DNA from: Clostridiales bacterium
Lineage (GTDB): Bacteria > Bacillota > Clostridia > Oscillospirales > Oscillospiraceae
Length of the DNA: 64,000 nt
Direction of reading: 5' to 3'
Assembly (NCBI GenBank): GCA_004551945.1
Contig: SFPN01000013.1
Span: 1-64,000 of the forward strand
Positions 62,952 through 64,000 of the stretch are shown piece after piece. Each line of letters opens with the position of its first letter. Position 1 is the stretch's first letter. A program made the translations under genes and the position numbers. The notes under the pieces are model-generated. The model had not been told where the DNA came from, made no database searches, and worked only from the letters and a program-made list of their open reading frames with translations.

Positions 62952-64000
62952 TCAGGTTTCTGCTGCCAGCAGGGTTTCCAGCCGGGCGCGGATGAGCTTC
63001 ATGAGCTTGCCGTTTTCGGGCATCTCCTTGTACTCAGAGGGGTCGCACAGCATGGCCAGATCCTCCGAGAAGTAGCCCTCCTCGAACACGTCCAGCCCTG
63101 CCTGGGTCAGGCAGTCGGCGAAGCGGACCAGGTCGTGGCTGCCGTCCATCTCACCCCGCTTCTTTAAGGCACCCGCCCAGGCGGCGATGGTGGCCAGGGG
63201 GTTGGAGGAGAGCTTCTCCCCCTTCTGATGGCGGCGGTAGTGGTCGGTGATGGTGCCGTGGGCGGCCTCGTACTCGAAGTTGCCGTCGGGGCTCACCAGC
63301 ACGCTGGTCATCATGGGCAGGGAGCCGGAGGCGGCGGCGATCAGGTCGCTCATCACGTCCCCGTCGTAGTTCTTGCAGGCCCAGATCATCCCGCCCTGGG
63401 AGCGGATCACCTTGGCGGCCACGTCGTCAATGAGGGCGTACCGGTAGGTGAGGCCGGCCTGCTCAAACTTCTCCTTGTACTCCTCGTCAAAGACCTTCTG
63501 GAACAGGAGCTTGAAGGTCTGGTCGTAGTCCTTGGAGATGGTGTCCTTGGTGGAGAACCACACGTCCTGGCCCACCTCCAGGGCGTAGGTGAAGCAGCTG
63601 CGGGCGAAGGAGAGGATGGAGGCGTCCCGGTTGTGCATGCCCTGGATGACCCCGGGGCCCTTGAAGTCGAAAATGGTCTGGCGGGAGGTCTCGTTTCCGT
63701 TCTCGTCGGTAAAGACCAGCTCCGCCTTGCCGGGGCCGGGCACCCGGTACTCCACGGCCTTGTAAATGTCGCCGTAGGCGTGGCGGGCGATGGTGATGGG
63801 CTTCTTCCAGCAGGAGACCACGGGCTTCACCCGGGAGATCAGGATGGGGGCGCGGAACACGGTGCCGTCCAGGGCCGCCCGGATGGTGGCGTTGGGGGAC
63901 TTCCACATCTGCTTTAAGTTGTACTCTTCCATCCGCTGGAGATTGGGGGTGATGGTGGCGCACTTGACGCCCACATGCAGACGCTTGATGGCCTCCGCCG
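62952..64000 (-). CDS. icd: NADP-dependent isocitrate dehydrogenase (C-terminal part, cut by window edge)
   Basis: About 350 C-terminal residues; the N-terminus lies past base 64000. Matches the dimeric eukaryote-like IDH: VGVKCATITPNLQRMEEYNLKQMWKSPNATIRAALDGTVFR, RHAYGDIYKA, LIDDVAAKVIRSQGGMIWACKNYDGDVMSDL (metal-binding Asp residues) and EAAHGTITDHYRRHQKGE. Makes 2-oxoglutarate and NADPH for glutamate synthesis in an incomplete TCA cycle. Confidence 0.95.
   Translation of the reverse strand, partial: AEAIKRLHVGVKCATITPNLQRMEEYNLKQMWKSPNATIRAALDGTVFRAPILISRVKPVVSCWKKPITIARHAYGDIYKAVEYRVPGPGKAELVFTDENGNETSRQTIFDFKGPGVIQGMHNRDASILSFARSCFTYALEVGQDVWFSTKDTISKDYDQTFKLLFQKVFDEEYKEKFEQAGLTYRYALIDDVAAKVIRSQGGMIWACKNYDGDVMSDLIAAASGSLPMMTSVLVSPDGNFEYEAAHGTITDHYRRHQKGEKLSSNPLATIAAWAGALKKRGEMDGSHDLVRFADCLTQAGLDVFEEGYFSEDLAMLCDPSEYKEMPENGKLMKLIRARLETLLAAET

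Overview
The window looks like an ordinary chromosome segment of a GC-rich, strictly anaerobic gut Bacillota, most like the Flavonifractor / Lawsonibacter / Oscillospiraceae group. The evidence is the strong GGAGG ribosome sites, a T-box before alaS, ThyA with FolA, rubrerythrins, pyruvate phosphate dikinase and a 3-hydroxyacyl-CoA dehydrogenase. Families were assigned by reading proteins and motifs; no database search was run.

Layout. 1-4.1 kb: the start of prfC (cut by the window edge), a MATE transporter fused to a cytidylate-kinase-like domain, and a CNNM/CBS hemolysin-family protein, all minus strand. 4.2-6.4 kb: tRNA-Arg(CCG) followed by a small phage lysis remnant (XhlA-like protein, two small tail-type proteins, holin, C39-like endolysin) with a LexA-type box upstream. 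6.5-12.7 kb: iron alcohol dehydrogenase, a zinc-ribbon protein and a small P-loop ATPase, pgi, a PFL/ACT pair and YfbR. 12.7-17.2 kb: mtaB-thyA-folA, then two tandem LuxR-type regulators. 17.3-26.7 kb: a VOC protein, a beta-CASP RNase, a decayed AI-2E-family transporter, an SH3 surface protein, and the run tagA-tmk-fthC-mltG-U32-AAA ATPase.

26.8-32.1 kb: an MMPL transporter with a secreted coiled-coil partner, divergent from a TetR gene across interlocked promoters. 32.1-35.8 kb: T-box, alaS, a cupin and a HIT protein. 35.8-36.1 kb is packed with palindromic repeats. 36.1-40.7 kb: a DUF559 protein, an XRE regulator, comEC, holA and an RNase M5-like TOPRIM protein. 40.7-42.7 kb: a rubrerythrin and a four-module flavin reductase-rubredoxin-rubredoxin-rubrerythrin fusion. 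42.7-45.1 kb: a TetR-ABC exporter operon. 45.2-48.2 kb: small accessory genes, including a membrane protein/XRE pair behind an 18-bp-arm inverted repeat. 48.2-51.2 kb: thiSFGH. 52.8-57.6 kb: polA, rimI, a GNAT gene and tsaD. 57.6-58.1 kb: DnaA-box-like motifs, a disrupted tRNA copy and tRNA-Thr(CGT). 58.1-59.0 kb: an internally deleted aldo-keto reductase and a flavodoxin-like protein behind a MerR-type promoter. 59.0-64.0 kb: ppdK, a 3-hydroxyacyl-CoA dehydrogenase and the C-terminal part of NADP isocitrate dehydrogenase.

Most of the window is housekeeping. The most distinctive items are the oxidative-stress fusion protein, the tRNA copy interrupted by a 58-nt hairpin segment in its D-loop, several genes whose ribosome site points to ACG or ATA instead of ATG, the LexA-boxed lysis remnant, and the dispersed palindromic repeat family.
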